7,535 nt of DNA, taken from NCBI GenBank assembly GCA_902490055.1, contig CABUCP010000147.1, positions 1 to 7,535 of the forward strand. Reading direction: 5' to 3'. Of the stretch, positions 1 to 6,453 are shown piece by piece. Source of the DNA: an uncultured Klebsiella sp. GTDB taxonomy: Bacteria > Pseudomonadota > Gammaproteobacteria > Enterobacterales > Enterobacteriaceae. The notes beneath the pieces were generated by a model. The model worked only from the letters and a program-made list of their open reading frames with translations. It ran no database searches and was not told the origin of the DNA. Position 1 is the stretch's first letter. Each line of letters starts with the position of its first letter. The position numbers and the translations under genes were made by a program.

Positions 1-57
1 AATGTCCCTTTTGCTGTGGCTATATGGCTTTTCGTTCGCTAAAAATAAGAAAGATCT

Positions 58-1380
58 ATGCAAGCTACAGCCACTACCATCGACAACGCGCAAGACGCCA
101 CGCCGGTCAACTCGCGTAATAAAGTCGTCGTCGCCTCGCTCATCGGCACCGCCATTGAGTTCTTCGACTTCTATATCTACGCCACCGCCGCGGTCATCGT
201 CTTCCCGCACATCTTCTTCCCGCAGGGCGATGCCGCTGCCGCGACGCTGCAGTCGCTGGCAACCTTCGCGATCGCCTTTGTCGCGCGGCCGATCGGTTCG
301 GCGCTATTCGGCCACTTCGGCGACCGCGTAGGCCGTAAGGTCACCCTCGTCGCCTCGTTGTTGACCATGGGTATTTCAACCGTGGTGATCGGCCTGCTGC
401 CGAGCTATGAGAGTATTGGCATTCTGGCGCCGATGCTGCTGGCGCTGGCGCGCTTTGGCCAGGGCCTCGGTCTTGGCGGCGAATGGGGCGGCGCGGCGCT
501 GCTGGCGACGGAAAACGCCCCGCCGCGCAAACGCGCATTATATGGCTCCTTCCCGCAGCTGGGCGCGCCGATCGGCTTCTTCTTCGCCAACGGCACTTTC
601 CTGCTGCTGTCGTGGCTGCTGAGCGACCAGCAGTTTATGGAATGGGGCTGGCGCGTACCGTTTATCTTCTCCGCCGTACTGGTCATTATCGGTCTGTATG
701 TCCGCGTGTCGCTGCATGAAACGCCGGTGTTCGCCAAAGTGGCGGCGGCGAAAAAACAGGTGAAAATCCCGCTCGGCACCCTGCTGACCAAACATATGCG
801 CGTGACCGTGCTCGGCACCTTTATCATGCTGGCGACTTACACTCTGTTCTACATCATGACCGTCTATTCCATGACCTTCAGTACCGCCGCCGCGCCAATT
901 GGCCTGGGCCTGCCGCGTAACGAAGTGCTGTGGATGCTGATGATGGCGGTGATTGGTTTTGGCGTGATGGTGCCTGTAGCAGGCCTGCTGGCGGATGCCT
1001 TTGGCCGTCGTAAGAGCATGATTATCATCACCACGATGATTATTCTGTTCGCGCTGTTCGCCTTTAAACCGCTGCTTGGTTCCGGCAACCCGCTGCTGGT
1101 CTTCGCCTTCCTGCTGCTTGGCCTGAGCCTGATGGGACTGACCTTTGGCCCAATGGGCGCGCTGCTGCCAGAGCTGTTCCCGACGGAAGTACGTTATACC
1201 GGCGCATCGTTCTCCTATAACGTATCGTCGATCCTCGGCGCTTCGGTCGCACCGTACATCGCGGCCTGGCTGCAGGGTAACTTCGGCCTGGCCGCGGTTG
1301 GCACCTATCTGGCAGCCATGGCGGCGCTGACGCTGATCGCCCTGTTGTTGACCCACGAAACCCGCCACCAGTCGCTGTAA
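58..1380 (+). CDS. yhjE: MFS metabolite:H+ symporter family transporter YhjE
   Basis: This is a complete 440-residue inner-membrane transporter, the same length as E. coli YhjE, which I recognise from near-identity along the whole protein. Family knowledge puts it among the major facilitator metabolite:H+ symporters, related to ProP, KgtP and ShiA; the substrate of YhjE is not known to me. About twelve hydrophobic segments are visible. The first follows the family-typical GTAIEFFDFYIY (residues 30-41). The MFS loop 2-3 signature is at GHFGDRVGRK (85-94), its second-half copy at LADAFGRRKS (311-320), and the sugar-transporter-like PELFPTEVRYTG at 371-382. The ATG at 58 gives the conserved MQATATT start; the only upstream help is a weak purine run (AAGAAAG, 47-53). 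The gene ends convergent with yhjG over a shared hairpin. Its promoter cannot be judged because only 57 bases precede it. Confidence 0.96.
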   Translation: MQATATTIDNAQDATPVNSRNKVVVASLIGTAIEFFDFYIYATAAVIVFPHIFFPQGDAAAATLQSLATFAIAFVARPIGSALFGHFGDRVGRKVTLVASLLTMGISTVVIGLLPSYESIGILAPMLLALARFGQGLGLGGEWGGAALLATENAPPRKRALYGSFPQLGAPIGFFFANGTFLLLSWLLSDQQFMEWGWRVPFIFSAVLVIIGLYVRVSLHETPVFAKVAAAKKQVKIPLGTLLTKHMRVTVLGTFIMLATYTLFYIMTVYSMTFSTAAAPIGLGLPRNEVLWMLMMAVIGFGVMVPVAGLLADAFGRRKSMIIITTMIILFALFAFKPLLGSGNPLLVFAFLLLGLSLMGLTFGPMGALLPELFPTEVRYTGASFSYNVSSILGASVAPYIAAWLQGNFGLAAVGTYLAAMAALTLIALLLTHETRHQSL

Positions 1381-1385
1381 ATTGC

Positions 1386-1414
1386 TGGCCCTGACGCTTG
1401 CGCCGTCAGGGCCA
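1386..1414. terminator. Bidirectional hairpin between convergent yhjE and yhjG
   Basis: A perfect 11-base-pair inverted repeat, TGGCCCTGACG (1386-1396) and CGTCAGGGCCA (1404-1414), has a 7-base loop. It starts six bases after the yhjE stop and lies 15 bases beyond the yhjG stop on the other strand. A T-rich but interrupted tract follows it on the plus strand (1415-1440), and a short ATTT follows on the minus strand. The position and symmetry suggest that it ends both transcripts. The lack of a clean uridine run leaves intrinsic termination unproven; it may act mainly as a 3'-end stabiliser. Confidence 0.7.
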
Positions 1415-1429
1415 TCACTCATCTCTTCC

Positions 1430-3478
1430 TTACTTTTTCATCTGCGATAAAATCGTCCGGCACTGATTTTCATCCCCCTGTGCCGGAGAAACCAGCGCCA
1501 GTAGCGCAGCCGCCGGAGTAACCAGGGTCGCCAGCGCAGCGGCAACCGCGCCACGGGCAATCAACGGCCCGGCTTTAACCCCAGCATCCGGCGATTTGAA
1601 GGTGCCGCGCACGTACAACGGCGAACGCAGGGTAATGACCCGGAATCCCTTACTTTCAGGGTCGATGGTCAGATCAAGTTGCTCGGAGGCAAAGCTGGCG
1701 GTACCGGTGATATTAATCAGCGCGTTCTCGGTATCGAAGGCGAAAATTTGCGGCCGCGCCACGCCGTTGACCACATCGATATTCGCCGCCGCGCAGTTCA
1801 CCCTCACTTCCTCATCACCGAAAATCTGCCCGATGATGAAGTTGCCCACGTTTAACCCCAATATTTCCATCAGGTTACGGCTGATCAGACCATCGTTCAT
1901 CAGCAGCTTAAGATTACCGTTGCTGTTGCCGAGCAGCGCCGCTACCGAGTTGCCGCTACCGCGAATCTGTACGTCACCGCTCATCTCGCCGAGGGTTTTC
2001 TGCATCATCTCGACGTTGGGCATCAACGCCTTGAGCTTAAGGCGCCGCGCCTGCAAATTGGCTTCGCCCTGCAGCGGCTTTTTATTCCCCTGCAAATGCA
2101 CGCTACCGGCAATCGAGCCGTTAGCGAGGCCCAGGCGCAGCGGCTGCAGACGCAGGTCGCCGCGCTCCAGAATAATATGGGTCGCCAGATCGCTTATCGG
2201 CAGCGTGCCGCCGTGTTCAATGCGCCGCCCCTTAAAGCGCACATCGGCATCCATCAACTGCCATTTATCAGTCTCAAAACGATCCGCCGGCAGGACTTTT
2301 CCCGCGGGCTGCGCCGCGTCACCTGGTTTGCGCGCTGAGGATTTCTTCGCCCCGCCTCCGGACTCAACGCCGATCAACGGGCCGAGGTCCGCCAGACGCA
2401 GCTGTTTGGATTCCAGATCGCCGGTGAGCTTTGGCCGCGGCTTGCCGCTGGTGTAGGTTAACGAGCCGTGGATATCGCTATCGCCAATCCGGCCGTTAAA
2501 ATCCCGGTAGTTAAAGCGCATCGCGTTTGACTGTTTAAAGTCGGCGCGCAGACGGCCATCGGTAGAAAATGGCGGCGTTTCCGGCAGCAGAACGCCGGTC
2601 AGATCGTAGAGGTCGCGCAGCGAATCGCCGGCGAATTTAAGCTGCAAATCAATGCCGCCAACATTAAGCGGGTCGCTGACCGTACCGCTAAAAGCCACCC
2701 GGGTACTACCGGAGCGGAAATCGCCCTGAAGTGGGAACGGCGTACCTTCGCTGCGCAGCGCCAGCATGCCGCCTATTTTTCCGCTGCCGCTCAGCGGCTG
2801 GCCTTTATAGCGGCCTTTCACCGCGAGACCAAAAATATAATCCCCGGCTTTTGTCGCTTGCTCCTTGCCGCCCGCGCCGGTCACTTCGCTAAACGGCAGC
2901 GGTTTACCGAGCGGATCGACGACGATCGTGATATCGCTGCGGGTTACCTTATCGTCAATGCTGATTTTACCGCGATCGAAGAGAATGTTATCCAGACGGA
3001 ATGACCAGCCGGAGGGCGAACTACCGCTCTCAGCCTTGTCAGAGGCCAGATTGAAGGTCCAGTTATTGTTATTTTCCGCCAGCCGGATCAGCCGGGCATC
3101 GGGTTGTTCGAGCTTGATCCACGGCAGATACACCGTTTTGCTCAGCAGAGCCAGCGGGGCAAGCGTGGCTTCAACGCGCGGCAGGTGCGCCATTGTCACC
3201 TGCGGAATAGCGGGCGGGTTGCCCAGCACGATATCTTCAGCGTGCACGTGCGGCCACGGGATCCAGCTACGCCAGCCGCGTTCATCAGGCTGCCGCTCCC
3301 ATACCACGCCAAGATCGCCGCGAATCGCAAACGGGCGATTGAGCTCGGCGGACACCTTCTGATTGATCGTCGGCTTCAGCCGGTTCCAGTCAAAGGTCGC
3401 CAGCACGATAAAAAACAGAACGATCAGCAGCACAATCGTTCCCGAGATAATGGCAATCGTTTTACGGGTTCTGGTCAT
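1430..3478 (-). CDS. yhjG: AsmA family protein YhjG
   Basis: This complete 682-residue protein matches E. coli YhjG (similar length) throughout and belongs to the AsmA-like family. Family knowledge links these proteins to outer-membrane assembly and to inter-membrane phospholipid transfer, where larger members (TamB, YhdP, YdbH) form hydrophobic-groove bridges; YhjG itself is poorly characterised. One N-terminal membrane anchor (about residues 8-29) precedes a large, mostly beta-rich periplasmic part. The AsmA N-terminal region includes FDWNRLKPTINQ (29-40). A hydrophilic Gly/Lys/Ala linker sits near 374-392, and a conserved C-terminal AsmA part includes SFASEQLDLTIDPESKG. A hydrophobic Ala/Leu-rich stretch (about 636-662) is followed by the tail ending SQMKK. 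The ATG at 3478 is supported by AAGGAG about eight bases upstream. It is divergent from kdgK and convergent with yhjE, so it is probably monocistronic. Confidence 0.95.
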   Translation of the reverse strand: MTRTRKTIAIISGTIVLLIVLFFIVLATFDWNRLKPTINQKVSAELNRPFAIRGDLGVVWERQPDERGWRSWIPWPHVHAEDIVLGNPPAIPQVTMAHLPRVEATLAPLALLSKTVYLPWIKLEQPDARLIRLAENNNNWTFNLASDKAESGSSPSGWSFRLDNILFDRGKISIDDKVTRSDITIVVDPLGKPLPFSEVTGAGGKEQATKAGDYIFGLAVKGRYKGQPLSGSGKIGGMLALRSEGTPFPLQGDFRSGSTRVAFSGTVSDPLNVGGIDLQLKFAGDSLRDLYDLTGVLLPETPPFSTDGRLRADFKQSNAMRFNYRDFNGRIGDSDIHGSLTYTSGKPRPKLTGDLESKQLRLADLGPLIGVESGGGAKKSSARKPGDAAQPAGKVLPADRFETDKWQLMDADVRFKGRRIEHGGTLPISDLATHIILERGDLRLQPLRLGLANGSIAGSVHLQGNKKPLQGEANLQARRLKLKALMPNVEMMQKTLGEMSGDVQIRGSGNSVAALLGNSNGNLKLLMNDGLISRNLMEILGLNVGNFIIGQIFGDEEVRVNCAAANIDVVNGVARPQIFAFDTENALINITGTASFASEQLDLTIDPESKGFRVITLRSPLYVRGTFKSPDAGVKAGPLIARGAVAAALATLVTPAAALLALVSPAQGDENQCRTILSQMKK

Positions 3479-3544
3479 CCTCTCTCCGCTCCTTTTGCGT
3501 CTCGCCAGTCCTCAATATAGTTGAAGCGCGGCGATTCTTCTGCC

Positions 3545-3566
3545 AAATGCGCTTTTCGTCACATTA
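3545..3566. promoter_or_regulatory. Candidate CRP (cAMP receptor protein) binding site
   Basis: The half-sites AAATGCGC (3545-3552) and TCACATTA (3559-3566) are separated by 6 bases. Against the known CRP consensus halves AAATGTGA and TCACATTT, this gives 6 of 8 and 7 of 8 matches. It lies in the yhjG/kdgK divergent region, upstream of the KdgR-like box. The centre (3555.5) is about 56-59 bases before the likely kdgK start point, which is not an ideal class I phase, so its target gene is uncertain. CRP control would fit a sugar-acid catabolic gene. No binding data were available. Confidence 0.45.
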
Positions 3567-3576
3567 TGCGCGTCAG

Positions 3577-3605
3577 GTCAAAAAATAATGGAACGATGTT
3601 TTAAT
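3577..3605 (+). promoter_or_regulatory. Candidate sigma-70 promoter of kdgK
   Basis: The -10 candidate TTTAAT (3600-3605) matches TATAAT at five of six positions. A poor -35 (GTCAAA, 3577-3582, three of six) lies 17 bases upstream. The expected start of transcription is near 3612, giving a leader of about 60 bases. A weak -35 is what an activator-dependent promoter would show, and the -10 falls inside the KdgR-like palindrome, which would allow repression. An alternative -10 is the overlapping TAATAT at 3602-3607. Confidence 0.4.
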
Positions 3606-3606
3606 A
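3586..3606. promoter_or_regulatory. Candidate KdgR operator upstream of kdgK
   Basis: The half-sites TGGAAC (3589-3594) and GTTTTA (3598-3603) are separated by three bases and flanked by AAT-type sequence on both sides. Each half differs by one base from the known KdgR box core TGAAAC-N3-GTTTCA. KdgR is the IclR-family repressor that responds to 2-keto-3-deoxygluconate, the substrate of KdgK, and kdgK is an established member of its regulon in enterobacteria. The site overlaps the candidate -10 element, as expected for a repressor, and lies 67 bases before the kdgK start codon. Confidence 0.72.
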
Positions 3607-3672
3607 TGGTTGACCACTATGACAGCGCAGCGCAAACTAGCGCTAATTTCGATTCAATTTCAGGTCAGCACT

Positions 3673-4602
3673 ATGTCTAAGAAAATTGCCGTGATTGGCG
3701 AATGCATGATTGAACTGTCAGAGAAGAACGCGGCGGTGAATCGCGGTTTCGGCGGCGATACCTTAAATACTTCCGTCTATATCGCGCGCCAGACCAGCGG
3801 CGATGCGCTGGGCGTGCATTATGTCACCGCGCTGGGCACCGATACCTTCAGCCAGCAAATGCTCGAGTCCTGGCAGGGCGAACAGGTGAAAACCGATCTG
3901 ATTCAGCGCATGGCTGACCGCCTGCCTGGCCTGTACTACATTGAAACGGACGACGCCGGCGAGCGCACATTCTACTACTGGCGCAACGAAGCGGCGGCCA
4001 GGTTCTGGCTGGAAAGCGACCGCGCCGACGCCATCTGCGAAGAACTGGCCACCTTTGACTACCTCTATCTGAGCGGCATCAGTCTCGCTATTCTTAGCCC
4101 AACCAGCCGCGAAAAGCTGCTCACCCTGCTGCGCGAATGCCGCGCCAACGGCGGGAAAGTGATTTTCGATAACAACTATCGTCCGCGCCTGTGGGCCAGC
4201 AAAGAAGAGACTCGTCAGGTTTATCAGCAAATGCTGGAATGCACCGATATCGCCTTCCTGACTCTCGATGACGAAGACGCGCTGTGGGGGGAAGTACCGG
4301 TTGCCGAGGTTATCGCCCGCACCCACGCCGCTGGCGTCGAGGAAGTGGTCGTGAAGCGCGGCGCCGACTCCTGCCTGGTGGCGATAGCCGGCCAGCCGCT
4401 GCTGGAAGTCCCAGCGGTGAAGTTGCCGAAAGAGAAAGTGGTCGATACCACCGCCGCGGGCGATTCGTTCAGCGCCGGCTATCTGGCGGTGCGTCTGATC
4501 GGCGGCGACGCTGAATCAGCGGCGAAACGCGGGCACCTGACCGCCAGCACGGTGATTCAGTATCGCGGCGCGATTATCCCACGCGAAGCGATGCCGGAGT
4601 AA
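3673..4602 (+). CDS. kdgK: 2-dehydro-3-deoxygluconokinase (KDG kinase)
   Basis: KdgK phosphorylates 2-keto-3-deoxy-D-gluconate with ATP in the cytoplasm to give KDPG, which KDPG aldolase then splits to pyruvate and glyceraldehyde-3-phosphate. It is the step shared by hexuronate and pectin catabolism. The 309-residue protein is the same length as E. coli KdgK and very similar to it. It is a PfkB/ribokinase-family kinase. The N-terminal substrate-side motif GFGGDTLNT is at residues 26-34, YYWRNEAAARFW at 101-112, and the second PfkB signature DTTAAGDSFSAG at 258-269, with Asp264 the expected catalytic base. The reading frame stays open upstream to a TTG at 3610 and an ATG at 3619. I choose ATG 3673 because it gives the conserved MSKKIAVIGE start and has AGGT seven bases ahead. 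It is convergent with yhjJ and probably repressed by KdgR. Confidence 0.97.
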   Translation: MSKKIAVIGECMIELSEKNAAVNRGFGGDTLNTSVYIARQTSGDALGVHYVTALGTDTFSQQMLESWQGEQVKTDLIQRMADRLPGLYYIETDDAGERTFYYWRNEAAARFWLESDRADAICEELATFDYLYLSGISLAILSPTSREKLLTLLRECRANGGKVIFDNNYRPRLWASKEETRQVYQQMLECTDIAFLTLDDEDALWGEVPVAEVIARTHAAGVEEVVVKRGADSCLVAIAGQPLLEVPAVKLPKEKVVDTTAAGDSFSAGYLAVRLIGGDAESAAKRGHLTASTVIQYRGAIIPREAMPE

Positions 4603-4611
4603 TACCCTATT

Positions 4612-4643
4612 CCCCCTGCTTGCGCTGCGCTTAGCAGGGCTAC
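4612..4643 (-). repeat. REP-like palindromic unit, inverted relative to its neighbour
   Basis: The arms CCCTGCT (4614-4620) and AGCAGGG (4633-4639) enclose a loop containing GCGCTGCGC and are followed by CTAC. The loop and trailing CTAC resemble enterobacterial REP elements read in the inverted orientation, although the arms (CCTGCT) differ from the usual CCGG-type arms, so this is a divergent copy. It begins about ten bases after the kdgK stop and may also act as a 3'-end stabiliser or terminator for kdgK. Confidence 0.55.
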
Positions 4644-4671
4644 CAAATCGTACAGAGCTGTAGCCCCAACC

Positions 4672-4703
4672 GCAGGCCGGGTAAGGCGTAGCCGCTACCC
4701 GGC
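4672..4703 (+). repeat. REP (repetitive extragenic palindromic) element
   Basis: The outer stem GCCGGGTA (4676-4683) pairs perfectly with TACCCGGC (4696-4703), and an inner GGC/GCC stem (4685-4687 with 4691-4693) closes a GTA loop. The GCAGGCCGGGTAAGGCGTAG beginning is characteristic of enterobacterial REP units. It lies between the 3' ends of convergent kdgK and yhjJ, the usual REP location. With the inverted unit at 4612-4643 it makes a small two-unit BIME. Confidence 0.82.
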
Positions 4704-4733
4704 GCAAAAGCGGCTCCGCGTCCGCGGCCTGTA

Positions 4734-6233
4734 TTACTGCGCCGGAGGAATATCCGACGCCTCGCTATGCGCATCAACGGCTTCCGGCGCAGCGCTCGCG
4801 GCTGGCGCCGGCGCAGGCACCATCAGTTTTTCCCACGTCGCTTTCAGGTCCTTCATGTTGTACTCCGGCTCGCCTTTCGGCTGCTGCAGCACCAGCGCCA
4901 TATCCTGCGACAACTGCTGGCGCAGATACTGGTTCAACATGTCGACCGTCAGTGAATTCAGGAACTCCTGACGCAGCTTCTGATACTGCTCCGGCGCGAT
5001 ATCCACCACCTGATTTTGCAGCGAACGCATACGTTGGCTAATCAGAATATCGGTATCGGTACGCGCGTAGGTGGCGAACAGTTTTTGCAGCTCGAGGTTC
5101 TTCTGCGCAATCAGCGCATCAAACTCTTCCTGCGGCAGACCGTTGTCGCGCACCTTCGCCAGTTCGCGAGATACCGCGCTCAGATTGGCGTTCAGGCGCT
5201 CGCTCGGCGAGTCGATATTAATCGCACACTGCGCGCGCTGATACAGCACGCGGCAATCAAAGCCGAGGCCAATATCCTTCACGTTGCTTTTGCTCAGATT
5301 CTGCTGCACGTGCCAGAACAGCGCTTCGCGGGCTAAATCATCGCGCCAGTAACGCTGCAATGCGGCGGAATCGCGGATTGGCTGCCACGGCGCATCCCAC
5401 ATGATTGACAACTTATCCTGACTTACGGCGTCGGTCATGATGCTCACCGGCGTAGCCGGCAGCGGAGAGAGCGTCGGCACGGCCGCCGGCGTTTCGCGCT
5501 TGCCCTTCAGTTCGCCGAAGGTTTTGTTGATCTGCTCGGCAACGCTGCGGCTATCGACATTACCGACGATAATCAGCGTCATCGCGTCCGGGGTATACCA
5601 TTTCTGGTAAAACTCTTTGAGCTGTTTAATATCAATTGGCTGCTTCATCGGCGCCGCCGGGTCATGGCCGAGCATCGTCGAGCCCTTCAGGCGATAGCGC
5701 CACCAGCCTTCCTGGGTATCCATCGGCCAGGTTGCCACCATATCGCTGCCCTGCAGCGCATGGTTGACCGCCTCCTGAGTAATGCTCAGTTTGCCGTTGG
5801 CATCCGCCAGCCAGCTCAGCGCCTCTTTCAGCAGATCGTTGCGGTTATTCGGCAGGCTCAGGTTAAACAGCGTGAAATCGTAAGAAACAATGGCCGGCGG
5901 CAGAGGACGCTTCGGGTCAATACTCTGCTGCCACAGCGAGCGCGCCTGCATCGTCGGGAGGCTGCCGCTTTGGGTCAGCGCCAGGCGCGGAATGAAATGG
6001 CTGAAGCCGCTCTGCTGAGTGCTTTCGCTCAGCGAGCCAATATTCACGGACAAGCGGACTTCGACGCGATCGCTAGGGCGCTGCGGCGTGGCCAGTACCT
6101 GCCACGAAAAGCCGTTCGCCAAAGTCCCTTGTTGCCAGGCCGGGTCAGGCTGGAGCGCTTCTGCCTGCACAGAACCGGCCGTCGCCATCATCAGCAAACC
6201 ACCGGTTAAGAGTCGAATTTTTGTGCCCTGCAT
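4734..6233 (-). CDS. yhjJ: Exported M16-family peptidase-like protein YhjJ, probably inactive
   Basis: The 499-residue protein matches E. coli YhjJ (498 residues) along its length. It has an M16 (insulinase/pitrilysin-like) fold, with an N-terminal M16 domain (about residues 35-180) and an M16-C region containing FYQKWYTPDAMTLIIVGNVD (near 205-230). A signal peptide is visible: positive MQGTKIR, a hydrophobic core, and cleavage probably after SVQA (residue 24), so it should be periplasmic. The catalytic HxxEH motif is missing: the equivalent stretch is SHFIPRLAL (78-86), with Pro82 and Arg83 replacing the Glu and second His. Proteolysis by the usual zinc mechanism is therefore unlikely. The tail (from about 470) is Ala/Pro-rich and probably disordered. 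I choose ATG 6233, not an upstream ATG at 6275, because it starts the signal peptide and has AGGGG about six bases ahead. Function is unknown. Confidence 0.93.
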   Translation of the reverse strand: MQGTKIRLLTGGLLMMATAGSVQAEALQPDPAWQQGTLANGFSWQVLATPQRPSDRVEVRLSVNIGSLSESTQQSGFSHFIPRLALTQSGSLPTMQARSLWQQSIDPKRPLPPAIVSYDFTLFNLSLPNNRNDLLKEALSWLADANGKLSITQEAVNHALQGSDMVATWPMDTQEGWWRYRLKGSTMLGHDPAAPMKQPIDIKQLKEFYQKWYTPDAMTLIIVGNVDSRSVAEQINKTFGELKGKRETPAAVPTLSPLPATPVSIMTDAVSQDKLSIMWDAPWQPIRDSAALQRYWRDDLAREALFWHVQQNLSKSNVKDIGLGFDCRVLYQRAQCAINIDSPSERLNANLSAVSRELAKVRDNGLPQEEFDALIAQKNLELQKLFATYARTDTDILISQRMRSLQNQVVDIAPEQYQKLRQEFLNSLTVDMLNQYLRQQLSQDMALVLQQPKGEPEYNMKDLKATWEKLMVPAPAPAASAAPEAVDAHSEASDIPPAQ

Positions 6234-6265
6234 GTGAACCCCTGATGAACGTTCCTGGTTACATA

Positions 6266-6287
6266 GGCAACCCATCGCCGGGTTACC
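6266..6287 (-). other. Hairpin in the region just upstream of yhjJ
   Basis: GGCAACCC (6266-6273) pairs with GGGTTACC (6280-6287) except at one position, which becomes a U-G wobble in the minus-strand RNA. The loop is six bases. It lies 33-54 bases upstream of the yhjJ start codon on the minus strand, so it may form in the yhjJ leader. No uridine run follows in either direction. Its role is unknown. Confidence 0.35.
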
Positions 6288-6368
6288 GAAAAAGGTGGTG
6301 AATCAAACACGTCGGTTAGACCACGCGGAGACGAAAATGTCGCATGAAGACGTAAAATAATCATGAGA

Positions 6369-6395
6369 TATCATCCCCCATTAAAAGGGATGATA
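6369..6395 (-). terminator. Second hairpin downstream of dctA, possible terminator
   Basis: A perfect 9-base-pair repeat, TATCATCCC (6369-6377) and GGGATGATA (6387-6395), has a 9-base loop. It lies 59 bases beyond the dctA stop codon, on the far side of another hairpin. Read on the minus strand it is followed by an AT-rich stretch (TCTCATGATTATTTTA) rather than a clean uridine run. Read on the plus strand it is followed by CCTAATTTT. It probably helps end the dctA transcript and separate it from yhjJ. Confidence 0.5.
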
Positions 6396-6412
6396 CCTAA
6401 TTTTGCGCAGGA

Positions 6413-6440
6413 GCCCATAGTCCAGCAAGGATCTATGGGC
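6413..6440 (-). terminator. First hairpin downstream of dctA, possible terminator or 3'-end stabiliser
   Basis: The 8-base-pair stem GCCCATAG (6413-6420) with CTATGGGC (6433-6440) is extended by an inner TCC/GGA stem across a one-base bulge, leaving an AGCAA loop. It starts 13 bases after the dctA stop codon on the minus strand. The bases that follow on that strand (TCCTGCGCAAAATT) contain no uridine run, so it is not a classical intrinsic terminator. Protection of the mRNA end is equally possible. Confidence 0.5.
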
Positions 6441-6453
6441 ATAACAGGAGGAT

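Noticed and set aside
538..1422. A 294-codon open frame on the minus strand, antisense to yhjE
   Set aside because: Its translation is rich in Gln, Arg, His and Gly with no recognisable domain, as expected of a shadow frame opposite a GC-rich membrane-protein gene. yhjE is clearly the real gene here.
1596..2456. A 286-codon plus-strand frame inside yhjG
   Set aside because: It is Ser/Arg/Pro-rich, has no family resemblance and lies entirely antisense to the well-conserved yhjG.
3514..3546. Possible yhjG promoter on the minus strand (TTGGCA and TATATT)
   Set aside because: The spacing between the two hexamers is about 21 bases, too long for a sigma-70 promoter, and no better pair was found.
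3763..4326. A 187-codon minus-strand frame opposite kdgK
   Set aside because: It is fully covered by kdgK, shows no recognisable motif and is explained by codon bias in the real gene.
5664..6209. A 181-codon plus-strand frame opposite yhjJ
   Set aside because: The Arg/Gln/Ala-rich composition and lack of domains mark it as an antisense shadow of yhjJ.
6234..6275. Longer yhjJ start at ATG 6275, adding 14 residues
   Set aside because: The extension reads through the ribosome binding region, would put polar residues before a typical signal peptide, and is absent from the E. coli protein as I recall it.
6310..6345. Possible yhjJ promoter on the minus strand (GCGACA, 17 bases, TCTAAC)
   Set aside because: Each hexamer matches only four of six positions and nothing else supports it, so it is too weak to list.
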